Shown one piece after another: positions 24,745 through 33,387 of a DNA stretch of 64,000 nucleotides; the first letter of the stretch is position 1, and every line of letters begins with the position of its first letter. The DNA comes from Bacillota bacterium (GTDB lineage: Bacteria > Bacillota > Clostridia > Lachnospirales > Lachnospiraceae). The translations under genes were made by a program, and so were the position numbers. The stretch covers positions 186,001-250,000 of the forward strand of contig JAEZLH010000029.1 of assembly GCA_023435895.1 (NCBI GenBank). The letters are read 5' to 3'. The notes under the pieces are model-generated. The model did no database searches and was not told where the DNA came from. It saw only the letters and a program-made list of their open reading frames with translations.

Positions 24745-27357
24745 ATGGAACATTTGAAGAAGGTATTGCTACAGGTATTAATTATTTCATTGGCTTTAAT
24801 CTGTATCAGTCAAGCATTTGTAAAGCCACAAATTAGCTCTGCCGAAACCTCCGGCTATGAGTTTAGCTATCAATATAAGGGGCAAATTATGACTTATGAA
24901 ATTACTCACTTATCAAGAGTAAATAGTCCCGGTACCGCTAAACTGACTAAAATCGAGGAAAATACATCTAAGAAACAACTTGATATTCCATCTACTGTAA
25001 CTGATTCCGGTAATACTTATAAAGTAACCGAAATAGGTGATAATGCCTTTGAGTCAAGGGATTATCTTGAGACGATAAATCTTCCGAATTCCATTACAAA
25101 AATCGGTGAAGGTGCCTTCAAAGATTTATCAATTACTACAATCGCTTTGCCCGAAGGGTTAACTGAGGTTGGGGATTATGCTTTTTCAGGTACTTTTTTA
25201 CAAACCATCAAATTACCCCAAAGCCTTACTACCATTGGTAAAGGATCCTTTTCAAGATGTGAGGCATTAACCTCTATTGTAATTCCCAAGGGAGTCTCAT
25301 TAATTGATGATAAAACCTTTCAAAATTGCAGCAACTTGACCACCATACAACTTCCGGACAGTATAAATATCATCGAGCGGGGTGCTTTCAGCAATTGCAA
25401 AAAACTATCCCAAATCAATGTGCCCTCCGGCTTAAAACGCATTGATCAAAGTGCCTTCCCGGAAGACAGTAATTTACTATCAAAGTTTTCATCCGTTAAA
25501 GGCGTTCAAATTAATTATACCTTTGATGGCATATCTGATTATGAAACCGGTGAATACCGGATATTAGTCTCCCCTATAGCAAATACTATGGGAACTGTAT
25601 CATATATTCGCCCTAATGGTAGATGCACTTCCAGCACATTAACCATCCCTCGTACAATCAACAACAATGGCAAAAGCTATCTGGTTACTGAAATAAGTGA
25701 AGAAGCTTTTGCTAATACTAAGAATATAACCACTATTAAATTGCCAAACAGCATTACCCGAATTGGTGACAAAGCCTTTTATTGGTCAGATTTGAAATCA
25801 ATTAATATCCCAAATGGTGTCACTCAGATTGGTGCACATGCTTTTGAGTTCTCCGATATTGATAGCATTATTATTCCAAATAGTGTTACATATATTGGTG
25901 AAGCAGCATTTGCTTCTAGCGATATAAGTAAAATCACTCTTTCAAACAGCATGAAAACACTGAATGATTATCTATTTTATAGATGTTCCTATTTAACCAA
26001 TATTACTATGCCTAATTCCATACAGACTATTGGAAGATATACCTTTTATTTGAGTAGCTTATTCAATATTACTATACCAAAATCCGTGACAAAAATTGAC
26101 GACGGTGCCTTCGGAGGATGTGACTTTTTACGCAATATCACTATTCCCGATTCGGTAACAGAACTGGGTCCTGAAGCATTTGGATATTGTTCGCGATTAG
26201 TAAGTGCAAAGCTTCCCAGTTCTTTAGGCGTGGTAGAAAATAATTTATTTTCTAGTTGTGAACGTCTACAATCCGCTCCTATTCCATCAAAGGTAACCGC
26301 AATCGGTAGTTCATCATATAGTGGCTGTGCCTTACTTGAGGGAGTTGTTTTACCAAGTTCATTGACTAAAATCGGGAATAATTCCTTTGAAGATTGCCAT
26401 AACTTGAACAAATTAACCATTCCAAAGAATACTTCGTCCATCGGAACTAGTGCCTTCAAAGGAATCAAGCATATTTTTACCGTCTATCCTAGCTCTTATG
26501 GTGAAACTTATTTAAAGAAAAATAAAATCTCCTGTCAATATGTAGGAGCTAAGCCTACGAAAGTTCCAATCGATAAAGTTGTAGTCAAGCAAACTGAATT
26601 GGTACGTAATGTAGGTGATAAGATAACTCTATCCGTATCCATATCACCCTCCAATACTACAGACAGTAAAAAGGTAACATGGTCTACCTCAAATCCATTT
26701 CGTGCCACAGTTGATTCCAAGGGTGTTGTCACCTTAAAGGAGGCAGGATATGTAACTATAACGGCTACAGCCGGTAACAAGAGTAGTGCTTGTGATATTA
26801 CGATTAACCCCGCTACGCCAGTGTTAAAGGCCATATCAAACGGATATAACAGCATTAAGCTTACCTGGAATAGTACTCCCGGCATATCATACGTAATTTT
26901 TCGCTCTATCTCACCCAATGGTACTTTTAAGCAAATCGCTAGTGGATATCTCGGTGATAATTACATTGATAAAAATCTCGATCATAACTACACATATTAC
27001 TATAAATGTTATGCCTATACTTATTTTAGCCCAGTCATCTCGACCAGTGATTATAGCAAAGTTGTAAGTGCCTATCCTATCTTATCAAAGCCAGATAAAA
27101 TAACTGCTACTCCAGGAGCTAAGGGTATTTCCATATCGTGGAATAAGTCAAACGGAGCTGAGGGTTATCTCGTATACCGTGCCACCTCAGCCAACGGTAA
27201 ATACACTTTAGTGAAAGACGTGAAATCAACCAGTTATATTGATAACACTGTCAAAAAAGGTAATACCTATTATTATAAGGTGGCTGCTTACAATTATAAG
27301 CAAAAACAAAAGATTGTTTCAGCTTATACCAAGGTAGTTAATGCCAAAGCAAAATAG
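24745..27357 (+). CDS. Secreted BspA-like LRR protein with Ig-like and fibronectin domains
   Basis: 870 residues. A signal peptide (1-~33; basic MEHLKKV start, hydrophobic core, cleavage near SSAET). Residues ~80-590 are two blocks of BspA-type leucine-rich repeats with the unit ITSIGDGAFxxCxxLxxIxLP and the FxNCSNLTTI variants, in ~20 copies. Then a bacterial Ig-like (BIG2) domain (~608-690: VTWSTSNPFRATVDSKG, VTITATAGN) and two fibronectin-III domains (~692-780 and ~785-870). No LPXTG or transmembrane anchor is seen, so it is secreted or loosely cell-wall bound. Likely a surface adhesion or carbohydrate-binding protein; substrate unknown. Confidence 0.9.
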   Translation: MEHLKKVLLQVLIISLALICISQAFVKPQISSAETSGYEFSYQYKGQIMTYEITHLSRVNSPGTAKLTKIEENTSKKQLDIPSTVTDSGNTYKVTEIGDNAFESRDYLETINLPNSITKIGEGAFKDLSITTIALPEGLTEVGDYAFSGTFLQTIKLPQSLTTIGKGSFSRCEALTSIVIPKGVSLIDDKTFQNCSNLTTIQLPDSINIIERGAFSNCKKLSQINVPSGLKRIDQSAFPEDSNLLSKFSSVKGVQINYTFDGISDYETGEYRILVSPIANTMGTVSYIRPNGRCTSSTLTIPRTINNNGKSYLVTEISEEAFANTKNITTIKLPNSITRIGDKAFYWSDLKSINIPNGVTQIGAHAFEFSDIDSIIIPNSVTYIGEAAFASSDISKITLSNSMKTLNDYLFYRCSYLTNITMPNSIQTIGRYTFYLSSLFNITIPKSVTKIDDGAFGGCDFLRNITIPDSVTELGPEAFGYCSRLVSAKLPSSLGVVENNLFSSCERLQSAPIPSKVTAIGSSSYSGCALLEGVVLPSSLTKIGNNSFEDCHNLNKLTIPKNTSSIGTSAFKGIKHIFTVYPSSYGETYLKKNKISCQYVGAKPTKVPIDKVVVKQTELVRNVGDKITLSVSISPSNTTDSKKVTWSTSNPFRATVDSKGVVTLKEAGYVTITATAGNKSSACDITINPATPVLKAISNGYNSIKLTWNSTPGISYVIFRSISPNGTFKQIASGYLGDNYIDKNLDHNYTYYYKCYAYTYFSPVISTSDYSKVVSAYPILSKPDKITATPGAKGISISWNKSNGAEGYLVYRATSANGKYTLVKDVKSTSYIDNTVKKGNTYYYKVAAYNYKQKQKIVSAYTKVVNAKAK

Positions 27358-27508
27358 TATTCCTAATTACTGTGATGTTGCTAGCCAGATATAATCAACC
27401 TATTCGTGCCAACAAATGCTAATTGTACAGATTACACTTTATAGGGATAGTATCATCAGCCTAATAGCAGTTATTAATAAACCAAATAAAGAATTCTTCT
27501 ATAAAATT

Positions 27509-27562
27509 TGGGATGGAGCAAAAGATTATTATACATTGAGTATAATCGTTTGCTTCATCCCA
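27509..27562. terminator. Bidirectional terminator, LRR gene / DUF1646
   Basis: TGGGATGGAGCAAA (27509-27522) pairs with TTTGCTTCATCCCA (27549-27562), one G-T pair, and the loop holds a second stem GATTAT/ATAATC. It lies between convergent genes. The rest of the 394-base gap holds nothing I recognise. Confidence 0.75.
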
Positions 27563-27752
27563 TTATTCATTCTATCTCTTCCGGTTATAAGGTAAAAGAA
27601 CACTGAACGGTTAACCCCATAGAACTATATTTACTATATCATCCGTCCAAATATCCAAAGTTTATTTTCTGTGATAACAAAAAGTACCTAGCACGTTAAA
27701 ACGATAATCAGGGAAGTCCGGCTCTGTATTACTCTCTTTAACTATACTTTTG

Positions 27753-28805
27753 CTATAGCACAAATATAATTACAAAGAATACCATCAAAAGCAGTAATCC
27801 CAAAGGCACCCCTGTCTTTGCCCACTCGCGGCTTTTGATATTAAGCTTACCCGCCGATATAATATTAGGAATATTACCGGGTATCAGCATTCCACCGCTA
27901 ATTAATAGCCCCATGAGTATCGCCTGTATCTGTTTCACGGTCATCTCAGGACTAATCTCAGCCGCTGCTAAGGTGGCATTATCCAGTACCGCCGAAGACA
28001 TATTAATCCAATACAATACTCCGCTATGAAGATGAATAATATATTCATCAATTAAGGGTTTAAAGCCCGCTCCTAATAGCTCCAGGGATACAACAAAGAT
28101 AAATACCTTGATTGCTCTAATAAATACTTCTTGAAGGCTTTCAATCTTCACCACGTTATCTTCTTCGGACATAACATCTGCAGTGCTCTCATTCTCAAGC
28201 CCTCCAACCTTATCCTCTTTAATAAATATAGCTCCGATGATACCCAAGGCAATTATGCAGGGGATTGCATAAGGTCCAATATTCTTCAATAAGTAAAAGA
28301 AATCCGCATCCAAAGAGGATACCACGATTGTTGCCAAAGGCTCTCCCAGCGGTGTTAAGGCTGCTCCAAGACCAATGGAAAAACAAGCTATAATCGTCAA
28401 TTTTACCTTATATTCATGTTTCAGAGAAAGTGCATGAACGATTTCTACTAAGATAAGTGCGGTGATAATTGCCGTGATGATACTTGAAATCAGTCCAAGA
28501 ATAACGATTAGAAAAAACAAAAAAATAGGAAGTGGAATACGTACCGTTGCAAAATGAACCATTTTCTTGATTTTATCAACCGATACTCGAAAAATTAACC
28601 CAGCTACCAAAACAGCAATTGTAATAAAATACAAAAGATGATTCTCTAAAATTTCCACTGCCAAATCAAGTGATAGTGTACTGGATATGATTGTTGCCGC
28701 AATACCCATTGTCATTAAAAAAATCTCAAGGTTATGCTCCACCTTATGAAAGGCAAAGGGTAAAACAAAAATCAGTGCTAATACAATAATAAGACCTGCA
28801 ATCAT
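27753..28805 (-). CDS. DUF1646-family membrane transporter
   Basis: 350-residue integral membrane protein of the DUF1646 family (ArsB/NhaD-like ion-transporter fold), with ~10 hydrophobic segments. Features: IISAGKLNIKSREWAKTG at the C-terminus, IGLGAALTPLGEPLATIVV in the middle (a conserved discontinuous-helix region) and SAVLDNATLAAAE. I choose the ATG at 28805: GGAGG lies 8 bases upstream. A longer frame to 28892 lacks one. This family is linked to Na+ by a leader RNA in other bacteria, which fits a Na+ or Na+/H+ transport role. Regulated probably by its leader. Confidence 0.82.
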   Translation of the reverse strand: MIAGLIIVLALIFVLPFAFHKVEHNLEIFLMTMGIAATIISSTLSLDLAVEILENHLLYFITIAVLVAGLIFRVSVDKIKKMVHFATVRIPLPIFLFFLIVILGLISSIITAIITALILVEIVHALSLKHEYKVKLTIIACFSIGLGAALTPLGEPLATIVVSSLDADFFYLLKNIGPYAIPCIIALGIIGAIFIKEDKVGGLENESTADVMSEEDNVVKIESLQEVFIRAIKVFIFVVSLELLGAGFKPLIDEYIIHLHSGVLYWINMSSAVLDNATLAAAEISPEMTVKQIQAILMGLLISGGMLIPGNIPNIISAGKLNIKSREWAKTGVPLGLLLLMVFFVIIFVL

Positions 28806-28814
28806 ATAGATTAC

Positions 28815-29053
28815 CTCCAAACCAAATAAATTTGCTAAGTAATTACGAAGCTCCATAAAGTTTCTAATACCAACAATAATATTATTACGCAATTGCTAGC
28901 TTAAATTTGTAACAAGCCCAATAATTCACATGGTAGCGATATAGCTCGTCATCACGGGTTCATTATCACTTATTACTTCCTACTTTCACATAAAGAAAGA
29001 GAGCACATTAAAACGCTCTCTCCACAATGAAAGTCACGTATCATAAAGATTTA
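28815..29053 (-). promoter_or_regulatory. Structured leader of DUF1646 gene, candidate Na+ riboswitch
   Basis: About 240 bases upstream of the DUF1646 ATG. On the minus strand there is an outer stem ACTTTCA/TGAAAGT around AGAGAGC/GCTCTCT (28982-29035), then a second structured block near 28930-28970 with AACCC facing GGG and ATAAT facing ATTAT. A leader RNA motif named after DUF1646 was reported as a Na+-responsive riboswitch in other bacteria. I cannot match its consensus from memory, so only position and pairing support this. Confidence 0.35.
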
Positions 29054-29414
29054 TACACTTTTTATACGTTGTTATAAAATTAACCCTATTCTACCATCTA
29101 ATATCTAACATTGCAATATATAGTTGTACAATATATTCCAACCTGTTAATCTTTTAGTTTATTTCCTCAATAATCACAAAAATCTTAACAGAATTTTAAC
29201 ACTGATTAATCTTCCACTTATTGCTATTACCCAAAAATTATTGTATCGTTATATCTATATTTAGTTTATGAAACAATGACAATAGATAATGAAAACGGAT
29301 AATAAAAAATAAATATATTTTACTTTTAAATTCACAGACTTCCGTTGTCAAAAGCCCTTTCTAAGCTGAGGCAATGACAAATTGCGCAAGGTCTTGTGCA
29401 GGAATGGAGATAAG
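29054..29414 (+). promoter_or_regulatory. Divergent upstream region of the Trk operon
   Basis: Very AT-rich. A short hairpin TGCGCAAG-GT-CTTGTGCA (29384-29401) lies directly before the ribosome-binding site GGAGATAAG. I looked for a c-di-AMP (ydaO) riboswitch and did not find its conserved core. Confidence 0.4.
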
Positions 29415-30026
29415 ATGCAGATAATAATTATTGGTTGTGGTAAAGTAGGTGCCAAGCTCGCACATACTCTTTCAAAAGACGGTCACGATGTAGTCATTGT
29501 ATCCGGCGATTCAAAGTACTTTAAAAATCTTTCCCCTGATTTTAACGGATTAACTCTAACCGGCGTTCCAATTGATCAGGATGTGTTAAAATCTGCCGGA
29601 ATTGAAACCGCAGATGCTTTTGTAGCAGTCACGGAGGATGATAACACCAACATCATGGCATGTCAGGTAGCAAAAGAAATATTTAAGGTATCAAAGGTAA
29701 TTGCAAGAATTTATAATCCCTCCAGAGAACATGTCTTTCATCAGTTCGGACTGGAAACCATCTGTCCTACGGACATTACAGTTAATGTTATGAGATCTTT
29801 GGTGGATGTTGTGAACAATATTAGCACACATACACTTGGTAATACCTCTATTGTATTTAAACAACAACCTGTGCTTGATCGTGACATTAATAGAAAAATT
29901 GAACACATAAGAGTAAAAGAAGGCATGATCATGGGCGTTATACGTACTGGTAGCTTTCTCTTTGCAAATAATGCAGGTAGAATAATGCAAGAAGATGTCC
30001 TCGTCATTGCAGATACTGCTAGGTAA
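29415..30026 (+). CDS. trkA: TrkA-type potassium regulator (RCK), copy 1
   Basis: Regulatory NAD/nucleotide-binding subunit of a K+ uptake system. From MQIIIIGCGKVGAKLAHTL, a Rossmann fold with the GCGKVGAK nucleotide motif, then a RCK_C tail (~135-204). ATG at 29415 follows GGAG; the longer frame from 29382 has no ribosome-binding site. ~203 residues is the normal single-RCK size. It is 76 bases upstream of a second TrkA. In related systems c-di-AMP or ATP/ADP binding to these subunits gates transport. Confidence 0.9.
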   Translation: MQIIIIGCGKVGAKLAHTLSKDGHDVVIVSGDSKYFKNLSPDFNGLTLTGVPIDQDVLKSAGIETADAFVAVTEDDNTNIMACQVAKEIFKVSKVIARIYNPSREHVFHQFGLETICPTDITVNVMRSLVDVVNNISTHTLGNTSIVFKQQPVLDRDINRKIEHIRVKEGMIMGVIRTGSFLFANNAGRIMQEDVLVIADTAR

Positions 30027-30102
30027 CGTTTTAAATATGACCACTAATAAATAAGAATGGTCTGCAAAGAATTTGCAGATATCGGAGAGGCACGGTTTAT
30101 TG

Positions 30103-30762
30103 ATGAGAATTATTATAGCAGGCGGTGGTAAGGTTGGTTATTATTTAGTAAAGACCTTATTGCCCTACAAACATAAGATTACAGTAATCGAAAGCAAAGT
30201 AGAATTATGCGAGAAAATCGCCAATGAATTTAATATAAGCGTAGTGAATGGTGACGGTACCAGCATAGAGCACTTAACGGAATCAAAAGTCAATGGTGCG
30301 GATGTATTTATTGCTGTAACTGGTAAAGATCAAGAAAATTTGATTGCTTGCCAGCTAGCCAAAAGAAACTTCGGTGTCAAACGTACCATTGCACGTGTCA
30401 ATAATCCAAAGAATATTGATGTATTTGAAAAGCTGGGTGTTGATAAGGCGGTGAGCAGCACTTCCATCATAGCTGATTTAATAGAACAAGAGGTGGACTA
30501 CACCGGTATGGTTACACTCATGGAACTAAAAGGAGGAATGATTACCTTAAGTGAAATGCAAATTCCTCAAAACTCTCGTGTGATTAATAAAAGCTTAAAG
30601 GAGTTACGTATCCCAAAAGGTTGCTTATTAATTTCTGTCATTCGGGAGCAAGAAGTAATTATACCAAGCGGAGAGACCATTATCCGAGAAGGTGATTATA
30701 TTATTACCGCTTCCTCTATGCAGGATAAGCAAGAATTAAAAGATTATTTCCTAGGTAATTAA
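30103..30762 (+). CDS. trkA: TrkA-type potassium regulator (RCK), copy 2
   Basis: Second TrkA-like protein (~219 residues from MRIIIAGGGKVGYYLVKTL). Nucleotide motif GGGKVGYY, then RCK_N with GDGTSIEHL and DVFIAVTGKDQENL, and a C-terminal RCK_C domain (EMQIPQNSRVINKSL, REGDYIITAS). Start at 30103 is preceded by GGAGAGG 12 bases upstream; a TTG at 30073 is less likely. It is more similar to KtrA/TrkA of Firmicutes than copy 1 is. It sits between copy 1 and the channel gene, so a hetero-ring of two TrkA types is possible. Confidence 0.88.
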   Translation: MRIIIAGGGKVGYYLVKTLLPYKHKITVIESKVELCEKIANEFNISVVNGDGTSIEHLTESKVNGADVFIAVTGKDQENLIACQLAKRNFGVKRTIARVNNPKNIDVFEKLGVDKAVSSTSIIADLIEQEVDYTGMVTLMELKGGMITLSEMQIPQNSRVINKSLKELRIPKGCLLISVIREQEVIIPSGETIIREGDYIITASSMQDKQELKDYFLGN

Positions 30763-30810
30763 TCTCAATCCACTAATAGGCAATTGAGTTAAATTATAGT
30801 ACAGCACTTC

Positions 30811-30850
30811 GATTATTTCCTTATCTGAAATCATGTATCGTTCAGATAGT
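30811..30850 (+). terminator. Hairpin between trkA and trkH
   Basis: TATCTGAA (about 30822-30829) pairs with TTCAGATA (30841-30848), then GTTTTG. It may attenuate transcription between the regulator genes and the channel gene. Confidence 0.45.
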
Positions 30851-30906
30851 TTTGTACTGTATAAACTTACTTTGACTTATTAACTTATACTAAGAAGGGT
30901 AAATCA

Positions 30907-32289
30907 ATGAATACAGATAGCCAACTGAGACAGAAGCGATTTGATATATTTACAATCGCTCCTGCAAAATTACTGGTTTTAAGCTTTGCTTTTATTATAC
31001 TTTGTGGTACGCTTCTGCTTACCATGCCATTCTCCTCCAGATCAGGTGAGTGGACATCCTTTGTGGATGCCTTGTTTACAGCCACTTCCGCTTCGTGTAT
31101 CACCGGTCTGGTAGTTTATGATACCTATCATTACTGGTCAATTGCGGGGCAAATCATTATACTCGCATTAATCCAAGTAGGTGCCTTAGGTATTATTACT
31201 TTGGCAACCTTCTTCTCCGTAATGCTGAGAAAAAAACTTGGGATTAAACGAATGATTCTAGCACAGGAATCTATTAATTTCTTTTCATACTATGATGTGC
31301 TAAAACTGATTAAAAAAATAGTAGCAGTTACTTTCTTAGTGGAGTTGATTGGTGCCGGCTTGCTCTCCATAAGCTTTGTATCACGCTATGGACCCATTGG
31401 TTTTTATATGGCTATATTCAGTTCTATCTCTGCATTCTGTAATGCAGGCTTTGATGTAACCAGCGCTGCTGTAAGCGGTGAATTCGTCAACATGACCCCC
31501 TATAACAATGACCCCATTGTCATTTATACCATTTGTGGTTTAATTATCTTCGGTGGTTTAGGTTTTTCCGTTTGGCGGGATTTATTTGACTTCAGAAAGA
31601 AAAAACAACTGATGTTCCACTCCAAATTAGTTTTAGCAATCACTGCATCTTTGCTGATTTCAGGAACATTATTTATCCTAGCAAATGAGTTTCATAATCC
31701 AAAGACTTTATCCGGGATGACACTTTTTGAAAAGATTAATGCTTCTTTCTTTCAGTCCACTGCCGCCAGAACTGCAGGATTTAATTCCATTGATCTTGCA
31801 GGCATGAAGGAAATTTCAAAGGTTTTTACCGTGTTTCTAATGTTTGTGGGTGCCGCGCCAGGTTCCACTGGTGGTGGTATTAAAGTAACCACGTTCGGTG
31901 TCCTTCTGATGGCAATTTTCTCAATGGCCTCCGGGAGGGATGACACTGTCCTATTTAAAAAGAAGGTACCTCAAAGTACAGTAAATAAGTCCTTAGCCAT
32001 AACTGGTTTAAGTGCTATGCTGGTACTTGTTATAACTACTATAATCGTTATGATTCAACCTGATTTCTCCGTGCTTGATATCCTGTATGAAACAACCTCC
32101 GCCTTTGGAACGGTTGGTTTATCCCTTGGCGCAACCTTACATTTAAGTACACTTGGCAAGCTTTTGATAACACTTACCATGTTTTTAGGGCGGGTAGGTC
32201 CATTATCCTTTGCGGTTGCCCTGACCTTAAAATCAGCAAAGAGAACCTCAGATTACGTTTATCCGGAAGCTAAAATATTAGTAGGTTAA
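30907..32289 (+). CDS. trkH: TrkH/KtrB potassium uptake channel
   Basis: 460-residue K+ translocating subunit with four M1-P-M2 repeats. The selectivity-filter glycines are seen in TSASCITGLVV, SAFCNAGFDV, TAARTAGFNSI and TSAFGTVGLSL. The N-terminus is basic and ends with FAFIILCGTLLLTMPF. Length fits KtrB/TrkH of the short type. ATG follows AAGGG weakly. With two TrkA genes before it, it forms a K+ uptake operon. The last ~20 residues (SDYVYPEAKILVG) match the family. Confidence 0.95.
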   Translation: MNTDSQLRQKRFDIFTIAPAKLLVLSFAFIILCGTLLLTMPFSSRSGEWTSFVDALFTATSASCITGLVVYDTYHYWSIAGQIIILALIQVGALGIITLATFFSVMLRKKLGIKRMILAQESINFFSYYDVLKLIKKIVAVTFLVELIGAGLLSISFVSRYGPIGFYMAIFSSISAFCNAGFDVTSAAVSGEFVNMTPYNNDPIVIYTICGLIIFGGLGFSVWRDLFDFRKKKQLMFHSKLVLAITASLLISGTLFILANEFHNPKTLSGMTLFEKINASFFQSTAARTAGFNSIDLAGMKEISKVFTVFLMFVGAAPGSTGGGIKVTTFGVLLMAIFSMASGRDDTVLFKKKVPQSTVNKSLAITGLSAMLVLVITTIIVMIQPDFSVLDILYETTSAFGTVGLSLGATLHLSTLGKLLITLTMFLGRVGPLSFAVALTLKSAKRTSDYVYPEAKILVG

Positions 32290-32299
32290 TCATTATCAT

Positions 32300-32361
32300 A
32301 GAGATGATTCGTATCGCTCCTTTGAAAACCATAAAAGGAACTTTGTGGATCGTCTCTTTTC
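32300..32361 (+). terminator. Terminator of the Trk operon
   Basis: AGAGATGATTC (32300-32310) pairs with GGATCGTCTCT (32347-32357; two G-U/C-A type changes) and is followed by TTTTC. Confidence 0.7.
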
Positions 32362-32676
32362 TTTGTAGGTTTAAAACGCTCCCTACTCTGTATAAAACTA
32401 TATTTCCGTATTATATTTTATTTCGATCATTTCCATCCCATCAATTGAAAATGGTTCTCTTGTATAGAATATCTCTGAGATTCTTCCTTCAATTCAAAAC
32501 TAAGCGTTTTTTAATTATATTCTAATCCCCCTCCCCCAAAACAACCTTGTATAATCCTGCCTTTTATTATATAGTTATTAATATGTAAATTTTGGTAACC
32601 AATGTTAAGTTCAAGTTCATTATCCTTTTAAGAACGAGACTTTGATTAATTATTATAGAATAGGGGCGGAACACAT
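32362..32676. other. Intergenic region before the ABC transporter
   Basis: AT-rich, no gene seen. GGGGCGG at 32663-32669 serves as ribosome-binding site for the ABC ATPase gene. A promoter probably lies around 32570-32640 but I cannot place it with confidence. Confidence 0.4.
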
Positions 32677-33387
32677 ATGGATTTATATCTTCAAAACATC
32701 AAAAAGAATTTCGACAATAAGGAAGTTTTAAAATCGGCAACCTTTCACTTTGAACAGGGAAAAATATACGGTCTTCTGGGTAGGAATGGCGCCGGAAAAA
32801 CCACGCTCTTTAACTGCTTGGCAGGTGAACTGAAGATGGATAAAGGAACTGCTGTATTAAAAATCGATGACACCGAAAAACCTCTGAGGGGTGAGGATAT
32901 TGGTTATGTCTTTTCTTCTGCAATCTTGCCGGAGTTTTTAACAGGCTATGAATTCATTAAGTTCTTTATTGATATTAATAAAAATAAGATACGTACAGAT
33001 CTCTCTATTAAAGAATATTTTGATTTAATAAAAATTGATGAGGAAGATCAGCACCGCTTAATCAGAGATTATTCACATGGAATGAAGAACAAAATACAAA
33101 TGCTGCTCTTTATCATCAGTAAGCCCCCCATTATTTTGCTCGATGAACCACTTACCTCTCTGGATGTGGTCGTAGCTCTTGAAATCAAGAAGATCTTGAA
33201 AGAAATACGAAAGGATCATATTATTATTTTCTCAACACATATCCTACAGTTAGCTACTGATTTATGCGATGAAATTGTTGCAATTAGTGAGGGGGAGCTG
33301 GAATTATTAGACCATGAATTGTTACAATCCTCTGATTTCGAAGAGAAGCTTGTGAAATTACTCAGTGAGGAGGGATCACATGCTTGA
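32677..33387 (+). CDS. ABC transporter ATP-binding protein
   Basis: 236-residue ATPase. Walker A GRNGAGKTT (~36-44), signature DYSHGMKNKIQ (a variant of LSGGQ), Walker B IILLDEP, and switch His in FSTH. The sequence is of the ABC-2/bacitracin-like export group. It overlaps the permease start by 8 bases, so the two are coupled. No regulator is next to it. Cargo unknown. Confidence 0.93.
   Translation: MDLYLQNIKKNFDNKEVLKSATFHFEQGKIYGLLGRNGAGKTTLFNCLAGELKMDKGTAVLKIDDTEKPLRGEDIGYVFSSAILPEFLTGYEFIKFFIDINKNKIRTDLSIKEYFDLIKIDEEDQHRLIRDYSHGMKNKIQMLLFIISKPPIILLDEPLTSLDVVVALEIKKILKEIRKDHIIIFSTHILQLATDLCDEIVAISEGELELLDHELLQSSDFEEKLVKLLSEEGSHA

Noticed and set aside
29054..29414. c-di-AMP (ydaO) riboswitch before the Trk operon
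   Set aside because: I searched for the conserved core by eye and found none; only a small hairpin near the ribosome-binding site.
30885..31103. Minus-strand ORF inside trkH
   Set aside because: Overlaps a clear channel gene, no ribosome-binding site.
32304..32525. 73-residue ORF after trkH
   Set aside because: It runs through the terminator and has low coding quality.
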